From: Actinomycetota bacterium
Lineage (GTDB): Bacteria; Actinomycetota; Thermoleophilia; Gaiellales; Gaiellaceae
DNA: 6,318 bases
Reading direction: 5' to 3'
NCBI GenBank assembly: GCA_013697465.1
Contig: JACCWU010000168.1
Span: 1-6,318, forward strand
The position numbers were made by a program, and so were the translations under genes. This document shows, piece by piece, positions 1 through 5,336 of the stretch; the first letter of the stretch is position 1, and every line of letters starts with the position of its first letter. The notes under the pieces are model-generated. The model searched no databases and was not told where the DNA came from. It saw only the letters and a list, made by a program, of their open reading frames with translations.

Positions 1-445
1 GCGCTCCGGTCCACCTGGGCGTGCCGGCTCGCGCCGCGAGGCGGGGCAGGTACTCCCGGACGAGGACGCTCAGCTCGAACTCGTCATCGACGTGGCGTTG
101 TGCCAGGGTCACCGACCCACCTGCGCGTACGGCGAGCAGGCCACCCTGGATCGGATACCGGCACGAGACGAGATCGTCGGAGAACGCGAGCTCGGGTGGG
201 CCGAACGCGAGGAGGCTCACGCCGCCGAGCAGGGTGAGCCGGCCACCGTCGTCCGACCAGCGGGCCCGAATCCCGCCGCGAGTGAAGCGGGCAACCGCCT
301 GCCAGTACGCCACGCCGAGCCAGCGGGCTCCCGATAAAGAGCCCTCGACGACAGGCTCGGGTGCGAGTACTCGCTGGGTCGACACGAAACCCCCCGAGTC
401 GAGCATGCGCTCGGTCGTCTCCCAGCCGTGGAGCACGAACGCCAC
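1..445 (-). CDS. Unrecognised protein, N-terminal part (C-terminus beyond the left edge)
   Basis: I read 148 full codons on the minus strand before the window ends, with no stop. I do not recognise the family. The product looks soluble: there is no signal peptide or clear membrane helix, and many short hydrophobic stretches alternate with Gly, Arg and Asp as in a beta-rich fold. The most distinctive stretch is around residues 96-114, RYPIQGGLLAVRAGG followed by SVTL. The start is uncertain. GTG at 445 has AGGTGG five bases upstream (456-451) and is preferred. GTG at 454 directly abuts the preceding stop codon and is also possible. The frame is the same as that of the upstream 145-residue membrane protein, separated only by its TAG stop. 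It is the last visible gene of a leftward group after the LtrA-like gene and that small membrane protein. Regular codon use through the whole stretch argues that it is real. I assign no function. Confidence 0.6.
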   Translation of the reverse strand, partial: MAFVLHGWETTERMLDSGGFVSTQRVLAPEPVVEGSLSGARWLGVAYWQAVARFTRGGIRARWSDDGGRLTLLGGVSLLAFGPPELAFSDDLVSCRYPIQGGLLAVRAGGSVTLAQRHVDDEFELSVLVREYLPRLAARAGTPRWTGA

Positions 446-454
446 CTTGGCCAC

Positions 455-892
455 CTATCGATCCGGCCCCGCGAGCCGGCCGAGCACGACCCCGAAGATG
501 GCGTGCCGCCACGTCGCCTGTGCGAACGCTCGCGGATTCGTCAGCAGCCGCGGTATCCCGGGCTGGCCGCGGGCGGGGTGGTAGCGATCGACGAAGTACG
601 TGAGCGGATACAGCAGGACGTGCTCCGCGAGTGCCATTCCGATTGCCAGCCGGCGCGGATCGACAGGAACGATGCGGCGTGTTTCGTTGTATGCGAGCCC
701 GAACAGGGCGCCGTTCACCACATGCACGGCGAAGCCCACGCCGTACCAGCCCGGGCCGCGCGTCACCGCTTTGCCGAGAATCGCGACATCCGAGTAGTCG
801 CACCGGGCGAGCCGCTGGTCGAACGGCTCCTGGGCGGCCCAGACGGCTGCGGCTGCAGCGCCGGAAGCCGCCGCTCGGATCCGTCGTTTCAT
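455..892 (-). CDS. Small integral membrane protein of unknown function (145 aa)
   Basis: The product has a basic N-terminus (MKRRIR), then an Ala-rich hydrophobic stretch at about residues 6-20. Further likely membrane segments lie at about 51-67 (GVGFAVHVVNGALFGLAY), 83-101 and 122-142, giving three to four helices. Polar residues set in or near the membrane parts are notable: His57 and Asn60, Glu90 and His91, then Asp102-Arg103-Tyr104-His105-Pro106, and Trp128-Arg129-His130. Such conserved-looking polar sites hint at more than a structural role, but I know no characterised homologue. The ATG at 892 lies 2 bp after the stop of the LtrA-like gene and has no good ribosome binding site, so translation is probably coupled. 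Longer readings upstream in this frame run antisense-like through the LtrA gene and are not credible. The TAG stop at 457-455 is followed immediately by the next gene in the same frame. Confidence 0.75.
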   Translation of the reverse strand: MKRRIRAAASGAAAAAVWAAQEPFDQRLARCDYSDVAILGKAVTRGPGWYGVGFAVHVVNGALFGLAYNETRRIVPVDPRRLAIGMALAEHVLLYPLTYFVDRYHPARGQPGIPRLLTNPRAFAQATWRHAIFGVVLGRLAGPDR

Positions 893-894
893 GG

Positions 895-2058
895 CTACGT
901 CGCGGGCTCCGCAGCGTGCCGCACACGGTCGCGCGCCTCGGCAAAGCGGATCGCTTCGTACGCGATGAGGGCGGCGCACAGGAAGGCGACGACGGCGAGC
1001 GTTGCGAGCGCCGGCACCTCGACTCCAACGGGTATGAGTGCGAGCAGGAGCGCGGCCACCACCAACCTCTGCCGGTTGAGCGTTTGCACGTTCCGGAGGC
1101 GGAACAGGACGTGGGCGATCAGATACAGGGCGACGCCACCGCACAGCGCAGTCGCGGGGACGGCCGCGAGCGGCTCGGCCATGTCGGCGAGGGTCTTCTT
1201 CACGCCGACTGCAAAGAGGATGATCCCGCTGACCATCGGCAGGTGCAGGTAGCTGTAGGAGTCACGCGCCATCATGAGCTGTGCGTTCCCGGTTGCCTCG
1301 CGTAGGTGGCGCTCGGCAACGATCGCGACCACGTCGAAGTACGCCCACCAGAGCGCCGCGGCGACGGCGAACCCGAGAATGGCTGCCGCGACGATCCCGG
1401 CGCCGAGGTCGGTGGTGGCGCCGACGCCGACGGCGACGATCGACTCGCCTATGGCGATGATCACGATCAGGGCGTGCCGTTCGGCGAAGTGCCCCGCCTC
1501 GAGCCGCCAACCGCGACCACCACCGATCCATGCGCCCGCGAGGTCCAGCACGACCGCTAGCGCCCAGACCGCGACCTGGATGCGCCCGTCGAGGGCCGAG
1601 GCGACGAAGAGCAGGGCGACGCTGATCAGCGAGCCGGTCCCCAGACGTGCGATCGCGGCTAGCAGATCGCGATCTCCCCGCCCAGCGACGGCGTAGAGGG
1701 CGAGGTGTGCGACGCGCACGATCGCGTAGGCGCACGCGAAGAGGAAAGCGTCGTCACCGAAAACGTCGGGGACCGCCAGCGACGCGACGAGCATCGCGGC
1801 CATCGCCCCGAACATCGCGAGCCGGACCCAGCCCTCCTCGGGGTTGATCGTGTTCGTAAGCCAGGCGTACGCGGCCCACGCCCACCAGAGAACGCCGAGC
1901 ACGAGCATGCCCTTCACGAGGCCTGCCCACGTCGGATCGCCGGAGATGAACCCGGTCACCTGGGTGAGCGCGAAGACGAAGATCAGATCGAAGAAGAGCT
2001 CGAGCGGGGTGACGCGTTCATCCGCTCCTTCCTCGCGCCGACGAGTCTGAACCGTCAC
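895..2058 (-). CDS. Low temperature requirement protein A (LtrA) family membrane protein
   Basis: This 387-residue polytopic membrane protein matches the LtrA family. Family marks visible are the opening RVTPLELFFDLIFVFALTQ (about residues 15-33), HFAERHALIVIIAIGES (190-206) and DSYSYLHLPMVSGII (266-280). Hydrophobic segments at about 20-36, 46-66, 80-97, 103-125, 141-155, 162-178, 196-212, 219-240, 270-288, 301-319, 332-347 and 350-370 suggest about ten or more helices. The family is named after a Listeria locus needed for growth in the cold; its biochemical activity is not established, so only the family call is firm. The length is normal for the family. The start is GTG at 2058, with a weak TAGG eight or nine bases upstream. 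The upstream spacer to the MetE-like gene is 66 bp, GC-rich and without a clear terminator, so readthrough from that gene is possible. The next gene begins 2 bp after the stop. Confidence 0.9.
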   Translation of the reverse strand: MTVQTRRREEGADERVTPLELFFDLIFVFALTQVTGFISGDPTWAGLVKGMLVLGVLWWAWAAYAWLTNTINPEEGWVRLAMFGAMAAMLVASLAVPDVFGDDAFLFACAYAIVRVAHLALYAVAGRGDRDLLAAIARLGTGSLISVALLFVASALDGRIQVAVWALAVVLDLAGAWIGGGRGWRLEAGHFAERHALIVIIAIGESIVAVGVGATTDLGAGIVAAAILGFAVAAALWWAYFDVVAIVAERHLREATGNAQLMMARDSYSYLHLPMVSGIILFAVGVKKTLADMAEPLAAVPATALCGGVALYLIAHVLFRLRNVQTLNRQRLVVAALLLALIPVGVEVPALATLAVVAFLCAALIAYEAIRFAEARDRVRHAAEPAT

Positions 2059-2124
2059 CGCTTCAGCCTAGATGCCGCGAACGTGGCGGCCGCAAGCCGA
2101 TCGTGGCCGCGCGCGGGCCGCGAG

Positions 2125-3330
2125 CTACGCCGAGGCGCCCGCGCCGACAGCGACAGGGACCTCGACGCCGAGCTTCTCGGCGGCCATCCTCGTCCCCTCG
2201 ACGCGGTTCGCGATCTTCTGGAACGCGACCTCGCGGGCGTAGTCCGGTGAGCCATGGTTCGGCTTCTCGTCGATCGAGAACGGGGAGAAGCCGCAGTCGT
2301 CCGTCGAGCCGAGCCGTTCCTTCGGGATGAAGTCGGCGGCGTGGACGATCAGGTCGCAGATCTCCTGCACGCTCTCGACGCGCGGGCTGTGCGTCACCGT
2401 CACTCCGAGGTAGCAGACCTGCGGAACGCCGTTCGCGTCCTCACGACTGTGCTTTCGGATCATCTCGAGCACGGGCTCCTTCTCCCGTTCGCTCGCGAAC
2501 TGGATCAGGAAGTAGCCGGCGTTGAGCTCGAATAGCTTCGGAAGCAGGTCGCTGTACGGCACGTCGGCACTGTGCACCGAGTCGCGATCGGCGCCAGGAC
2601 ACGTGTGGACTCCTATCTTCACCCGCTCCTCAGCCGAGAAACGGTCGATCACTCGGCTGTTGAGCTCGATGAAGTACGGCAGCTTGCCGGCTCCCGTCCA
2701 CGGGTTGCGAGGGTCCGCTCTCGTTGCCAGACGGCCCTCGGTGAAGTCCATCGAGACTCGGGCCGCTCCCGCGTCGAACGCCTGGCGGATGTCCCTCTCG
2801 CACTCGTCGACGAGGTCCGACTCGAACTCCTCCCGGGAGTAGCCGGGAATCTCGTCGTACAAGGGGTAGAGGAGCGCCAGCATCGACGGCGCGATCACGG
2901 CCTGCTTCATCGGCTTCGTGGCGTACTTGATCGACTTCGCCAGGCTGTCGGACGCGAACGCCTTGTACCGGAACGGCCCGCCGGTTAGACGGGGTAGCTG
3001 CCGATTGTGACCGTCGGCGAAGATCGCGAAGTACTGCCCGCCCCCGACGAGATTCTCGGCGAGTCCGGTGCCGGCGAGCGTGTCCGTGATCGGGTAGGTG
3101 GCGAAGCTCGACCACCGCTGCTCGCCGTCGGAGATGATCGGCGCGCCGGTTGCCTCGCCGCGTGCGATCGAGTCCCGAACGGCCTCGTCCTGGACGGCCT
3201 CGAGCTCGTCCTTCGTGATCTCTCCGGCGTCGTAGTCGGCGTAGGCCTTCTGTACCTTCGAGGGCCGGGGGAGGGAACCAACCGGTTCCGTCGGAATGCC
3301 CGTACCGGTTCTCGGATCGTACGATCCCAT
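2125..3330 (-). CDS. Cobalamin-independent methionine synthase-like protein (MetE C-terminal-type core only)
   Basis: This 401-residue protein belongs to the COG0620/MetE catalytic-domain superfamily, zinc enzymes that move a methyl or alkyl group to or from a thiol. Visible landmarks are TEPVGSLPRP (residues 14-23), SDGEQRW (67-73), MDFTEGR (194-200, at the place of the family DEPA motif), VHTC (241-244, the His-x-Cys zinc motif), VTHSPRVES (312-320) and DDCGF (344-348, the distal zinc Cys). True MetE has about 750 residues with an N-terminal folate-associated half; that half is absent. The expected zinc-ligand Glu after the His-x-Cys motif aligns with Gln277 in LIQFAS. The methyl donor and acceptor cannot be read from sequence; folate-independent methionine synthesis and another thiol alkyl transfer are both possible. 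ATG 3330 is chosen because AAGGAG lies four bases upstream (3340-3335); the frame stays open to an ATG at 3408 that lacks such a site. It lies downstream of the Lrp-type gene and close to metK, which supports a role in methionine metabolism. Confidence 0.85.
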   Translation of the reverse strand: MGSYDPRTGTGIPTEPVGSLPRPSKVQKAYADYDAGEITKDELEAVQDEAVRDSIARGEATGAPIISDGEQRWSSFATYPITDTLAGTGLAENLVGGGQYFAIFADGHNRQLPRLTGGPFRYKAFASDSLAKSIKYATKPMKQAVIAPSMLALLYPLYDEIPGYSREEFESDLVDECERDIRQAFDAGAARVSMDFTEGRLATRADPRNPWTGAGKLPYFIELNSRVIDRFSAEERVKIGVHTCPGADRDSVHSADVPYSDLLPKLFELNAGYFLIQFASEREKEPVLEMIRKHSREDANGVPQVCYLGVTVTHSPRVESVQEICDLIVHAADFIPKERLGSTDDCGFSPFSIDEKPNHGSPDYAREVAFQKIANRVEGTRMAAEKLGVEVPVAVGAGASA

Positions 3331-3334
3331 CGTT

Positions 3335-3340
3335 CTCCTT
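3335..3340 (-). promoter_or_regulatory. Shine-Dalgarno site that fixes the MetE-like start
   Basis: On the minus strand AAGGAG lies four bases before ATG 3330. It is one of the two strongest ribosome binding sites in the window. It excludes the 26-codon-longer reading from the ATG at 3408, which would also run through the inverted repeat at 3368-3386. Confidence 0.75.
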
Positions 3341-3367
3341 TGGGGATGGCCGGCCGCCGGTGATCTG

Positions 3368-3386
3368 CGGTCGGTAAAACTGACCG
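3368..3386. repeat. Inverted repeat in the leader of the MetE-like gene
   Basis: CGGTCGGTAAAACTGACCG forms two 8-base arms around a 3-base centre, with five outer Watson-Crick pairs, one G-T position and two more inner pairs. In the minus-strand transcript that position becomes an A-C mismatch, so the RNA hairpin would be weaker. No T-run follows in either direction, so it does not look like an intrinsic terminator. It sits 38-56 bases upstream of the MetE-like start codon, where a DNA operator or a leader structure would be sensible. Its role is unknown. Confidence 0.4.
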
Positions 3387-3409
3387 AGCCGAGCGCACGG
3401 TCACGCACG

Positions 3410-3438
3410 ATGATCTAACAGATGTCTATCTCCTGCAA
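3410..3438 (-). promoter_or_regulatory. Candidate promoter for the MetE-like gene
   Basis: The stretch around 3405-3438 is the least GC-rich part of the 117-bp spacer between the Lrp-type gene and the MetE-like gene. On the minus strand it offers TTGCAG (3438-3433), a 17-base gap and GATCAT (3415-3410). These match the sigma-70-type consensus at 3 and 4 of 6 positions. Transcription would begin near 3403 and give a leader of roughly 70 bases. The match is weak; the MetE-like gene could instead be read through from the regulator gene, since no terminator is visible between them. Confidence 0.25.
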
Positions 3439-3447
3439 GGGCAAAGA

Positions 3448-3948
3448 TCAGAGCGGCTCGATCGCAGGCTTGCGCACGACCTGGAAGATGAGCCGCGTCT
3501 CCACGTGCTCGACTTCGGGACGCGCGGTGAGGTCGTCCAAGACGAGCGTGCGCAGACGCTCGGTGTCCGGGACGGCGACATGGACGAGGTAGTCGTCCGA
3601 GCCCGTGACATGGAAGACGGCGATGGACTCCGGGAGGCGCAAGACATGCTGGTGGAAGTCGGCGATCAGGTTGCGGTGGTGCACCTGGAGGCGGATGGAG
3701 ATGAGCGCCTGGGTCGGCCGTCCGAGGAGCGCCGGGTCGACGGCGGCGTGGAAGCCGGTGAGGACCTCCCGTTCGCGCAGGCGCCGAACGCGCTCGAGAC
3801 AGGACGAGGGCGAGAGTCCGACGAGCGCGGCGAGATCCTTGTTCGAGATTCGCGCATTCTTCTGCAGCTCGAGCACCAGTTGGCGATCGATTCGGTCAAG
3901 GCCACCGAAAGGACTCGAAGAACGAACGATATTCGGATCAGTTGCCAT
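3448..3948 (-). CDS. Lrp/AsnC-family transcriptional regulator
   Basis: This 166-residue protein has the usual two-part build and length of the family. An AsnC-type helix-turn-helix spans about residues 17-64, with LDRIDRQLVLELQKNAR and then LAALVGLSPSSCLERVRRLRE. A RAM ligand-binding/oligomerisation domain spans about 79-158, including the GSDDYLVHV loop (116-124), the usual effector-binding neighbourhood. Members form dimers that assemble into octamers and wrap DNA, with amino acids as common effectors. The effector here is not readable, but the position between metK and a MetE-like gene makes methionine or a relative the first guess. Translation starts at ATG 3948; the only upstream help is CCAGG directly before the codon, so initiation may be weak or leaderless. 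The gene is divergent from metK across a 116-bp spacer rich in repeated half-sites, a typical arrangement for autoregulation plus control of the facing gene. Confidence 0.92.
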   Translation of the reverse strand: MATDPNIVRSSSPFGGLDRIDRQLVLELQKNARISNKDLAALVGLSPSSCLERVRRLREREVLTGFHAAVDPALLGRPTQALISIRLQVHHRNLIADFHQHVLRLPESIAVFHVTGSDDYLVHVAVPDTERLRTLVLDDLTARPEVEHVETRLIFQVVRKPAIEPL

Positions 3949-3970
3949 CCTGGCGAATCAATCCTAACCT
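3942..3970 (+). promoter_or_regulatory. Candidate metK promoter
   Basis: TTGCCA (3942-3947) matches the -35 consensus at 5 of 6 positions. After exactly 17 bases comes TAACCT (3965-3970), which keeps the key T, A and final T of a -10 box. Transcription would start near 3977 and leave an 88-base leader before metK. The -35 box overlaps the start codon of the divergent regulator gene, and the repeated AGGATG elements fall on and after the presumed start point, as expected for repression. This is a consensus match only. Confidence 0.4.
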
Positions 3971-4008
3971 CTAGGATGACTGTCTGCAGGATGTATCCCT
4001 GCAGGATG
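3946..4008. promoter_or_regulatory. Cluster of AGGAT/ATCCT half-sites, probable Lrp-family operator
   Basis: Within 63 bp the half-site occurs as ATCCT at 3947 and 3961, AGGAT at 3973, 3988 and 4003, and ATCC at 3995. CTGCAGGATG is repeated exactly at 3984-3993 and 3999-4008, and AGGATG recurs three times with a strict 15-bp step (3973, 3988, 4003). ATCCTAACCTCTAGGAT (3961-3977) is an inverted repeat with perfect 6-bp arms and a 5-bp centre. GGATGTATCC (3989-3998) and CCTGCAGG (3998-4005) are further symmetric elements. Lrp-family proteins commonly bind several phased, imperfect palindromes of about this size and often control the adjacent divergent gene. Assignment to the neighbouring regulator is inference. 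Confidence 0.55.
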
Positions 4009-4028
4009 AATCACTGCTGCCCGAGACG

Positions 4029-4043
4029 CGTCCGGCCCGGACG
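4029..4043 (+). other. GC-rich hairpin in the metK leader
   Basis: CGTCCGGCCCGGACG can form a 6-bp all-strong stem with a 3-base loop in the metK mRNA, ending six bases before the AAGGAG ribosome binding site. No U-run follows, so it is not a terminator. It could affect ribosome access or mRNA stability, or be a chance product of high GC. No known SAM or SAH riboswitch core was recognised around it. Confidence 0.3.
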
Positions 4044-4064
4044 ACGACCAAGGAGATCCACGCG

Positions 4065-5330
4065 ATGAAGAGCGAAGGCGAGTTCCCGCCCAGCGAGTTC
4101 CACTTCACGTCCGAGTCCGTGACGGAGGGCCACCCGGACAAGATGGCCGACCAGATCTCGGACGCGGTCCTCGACGCGATCCTGAGCGAGGATCCACAGG
4201 GGAGGGTGGCCTGCGAGACCTTCGTGACGACGGGGCTCGCCCTCATCGGCGGCGAGATCACGACGACGACGTACGTCGACATCCCGCGCATCGTCCGAGC
4301 CAAGATCGCGGAGATCGGCTACACGCGAGCCGAGTACGGCTTCGACGCCAAGACGTGCAGCGTGATCGTCGCGGTCGACGAGCAGTCCCCCGACATCGCC
4401 CAGGGTGTCGATGTCTCGTACGAGGCCCAGCACGACGCCGACGACGATCCCCTGGACAAGCTGGGAGCGGGCGATCAGGGAATGATGTTCGGCTACGCCT
4501 GCCGCGAGACGGACGAGCTGATGCCGCTGCCCATCATGCTCGCGCATCGAATCTGCAAGCGGCTCGCCGAGGTTCGCAAGTCGGACGAGCTCCACTACCT
4601 GCGACCGGACGGCAAGGCGCAGGTCACGGTTCGGTACGAGGTCGACGGGCACGGCATCCAGCGCCCGGTGGAGATCGAGCGGGTCCTGATCTCGACCCAG
4701 CACGCCGAAGATCTCGACCCGGAGGTGCTGATCAAGCCGGATCTGATCGAGCGTGTGCTCCACCCGATCCTGCCTCGCGACCTGTACGACGAGGGGCGGC
4801 TCGAGCACAAGGACTTCGTCTACGTGAACCCGACCGGGCGGTTCGTCGTCGGTGGCCCGATGGGCGACACCGGGCTGACGGGACGGAAGATCATCGTCGA
4901 CACCTACGGTGGCGCTGCCCGCCACGGTGGCGGCGCGTTCTCGGGCAAGGATCCGACGAAGGTCGACCGTTCGGCGGCCTACGCTGCGCGCTACGTGGCC
5001 AAGAACGTCGTCGCTGCCGGGCTTGCCGACCGCTGCGAGCTGCAGGTCGCCTACGCCATCGGCATCGCCCACCCGTTCTCGATCCAGGTCGAGTGCTTCG
5101 GCACCGAAGCGATCCCGGTGAGCCGCATTCGCGAGCTCGTCGTCGAGCACTTCGATCTGCGGCCGGGGGCGATCCTGCGCGACCTCGACCTGCGCCGCCC
5201 GATCTACGCCAAGACCGCGGCGTACGGCCACTTCGGCCGCGACGACCGTGACTTCACGTGGGAACAGACCGACAAGGCCGACCTGCTCCGCGAGGCCGCC
5301 GGGCTGACTCGCGAAGCTCAGGTCGCGTAG
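4065..5330 (+). CDS. metK: S-adenosylmethionine synthetase (methionine adenosyltransferase)
   Basis: MetK makes S-adenosylmethionine from methionine and ATP, releasing phosphate and pyrophosphate, in the cytoplasm as a tetramer with Mg and K ions. The 421-residue product is clearly this enzyme. It has SESVTEGHPDKMADQISD (residues 16-33, with the GHPDK ATP/metal site), GAGDQGMMFGYA (134-145, the methionine-site loop), the GGPMGDTGLTGRK region (263-275) and the signature GGGAFSGKDPTKVDRS (288-303). The C-terminal IGIAHPFSIQV and TAAYGHFGR blocks are also present. It is somewhat longer than the E. coli enzyme (about 384 residues); the excess seems to lie in small internal and terminal extensions. 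ATG 4065 follows AAGGAG (4050-4055) by nine bases. The gene diverges from the Lrp-type regulator and is followed after 6 bp by a PfkB-family kinase gene, so the two are almost certainly co-transcribed. All key motifs look intact. Confidence 0.98.
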   Translation: MKSEGEFPPSEFHFTSESVTEGHPDKMADQISDAVLDAILSEDPQGRVACETFVTTGLALIGGEITTTTYVDIPRIVRAKIAEIGYTRAEYGFDAKTCSVIVAVDEQSPDIAQGVDVSYEAQHDADDDPLDKLGAGDQGMMFGYACRETDELMPLPIMLAHRICKRLAEVRKSDELHYLRPDGKAQVTVRYEVDGHGIQRPVEIERVLISTQHAEDLDPEVLIKPDLIERVLHPILPRDLYDEGRLEHKDFVYVNPTGRFVVGGPMGDTGLTGRKIIVDTYGGAARHGGGAFSGKDPTKVDRSAAYAARYVAKNVVAAGLADRCELQVAYAIGIAHPFSIQVECFGTEAIPVSRIRELVVEHFDLRPGAILRDLDLRRPIYAKTAAYGHFGRDDRDFTWEQTDKADLLREAAGLTREAQVA

Positions 5331-5336
5331 GTAGGC

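Noticed and set aside
84..1028. A 314-codon minus-strand open frame over the left end.
   Set aside because: The product is extremely Arg/Pro-rich without domain features and overlaps, in another frame, the better-supported membrane protein and the partial protein.
893..1144. Longer N-terminus for the 145-residue membrane protein (open to 1144).
   Set aside because: The extension overlaps the end of the LtrA-like gene and is Arg/Pro-rich; the ATG at 892 gives a natural basic N-terminus followed by a hydrophobic helix.
428..1305. Plus-strand open frames of 274 and 224 codons at the left end.
   Set aside because: They are shadows of the minus-strand LtrA-like and small membrane protein genes and show no coherent composition.
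2059..2124. Terminator between the MetE-like and LtrA-like genes.
   Set aside because: The spacer has GC-rich palindromic pieces (for example GGCCGCGCGCGGGCC near 2106-2120), but no T-run follows on the minus strand, so it is ordinary for this composition.
3331..3408. Extension of the MetE-like protein by 26 residues to an ATG at 3408.
   Set aside because: The extension has no ribosome binding site and looks like leader sequence, while ATG 3330 has AAGGAG next to it and matches the start of the conserved region.
3977..4064. SAM or SAH riboswitch in the metK leader.
   Set aside because: The leader is short, and only one simple hairpin is apparent; none of the conserved cores I know for these classes was recognised. 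A covariance-model search would decide it.
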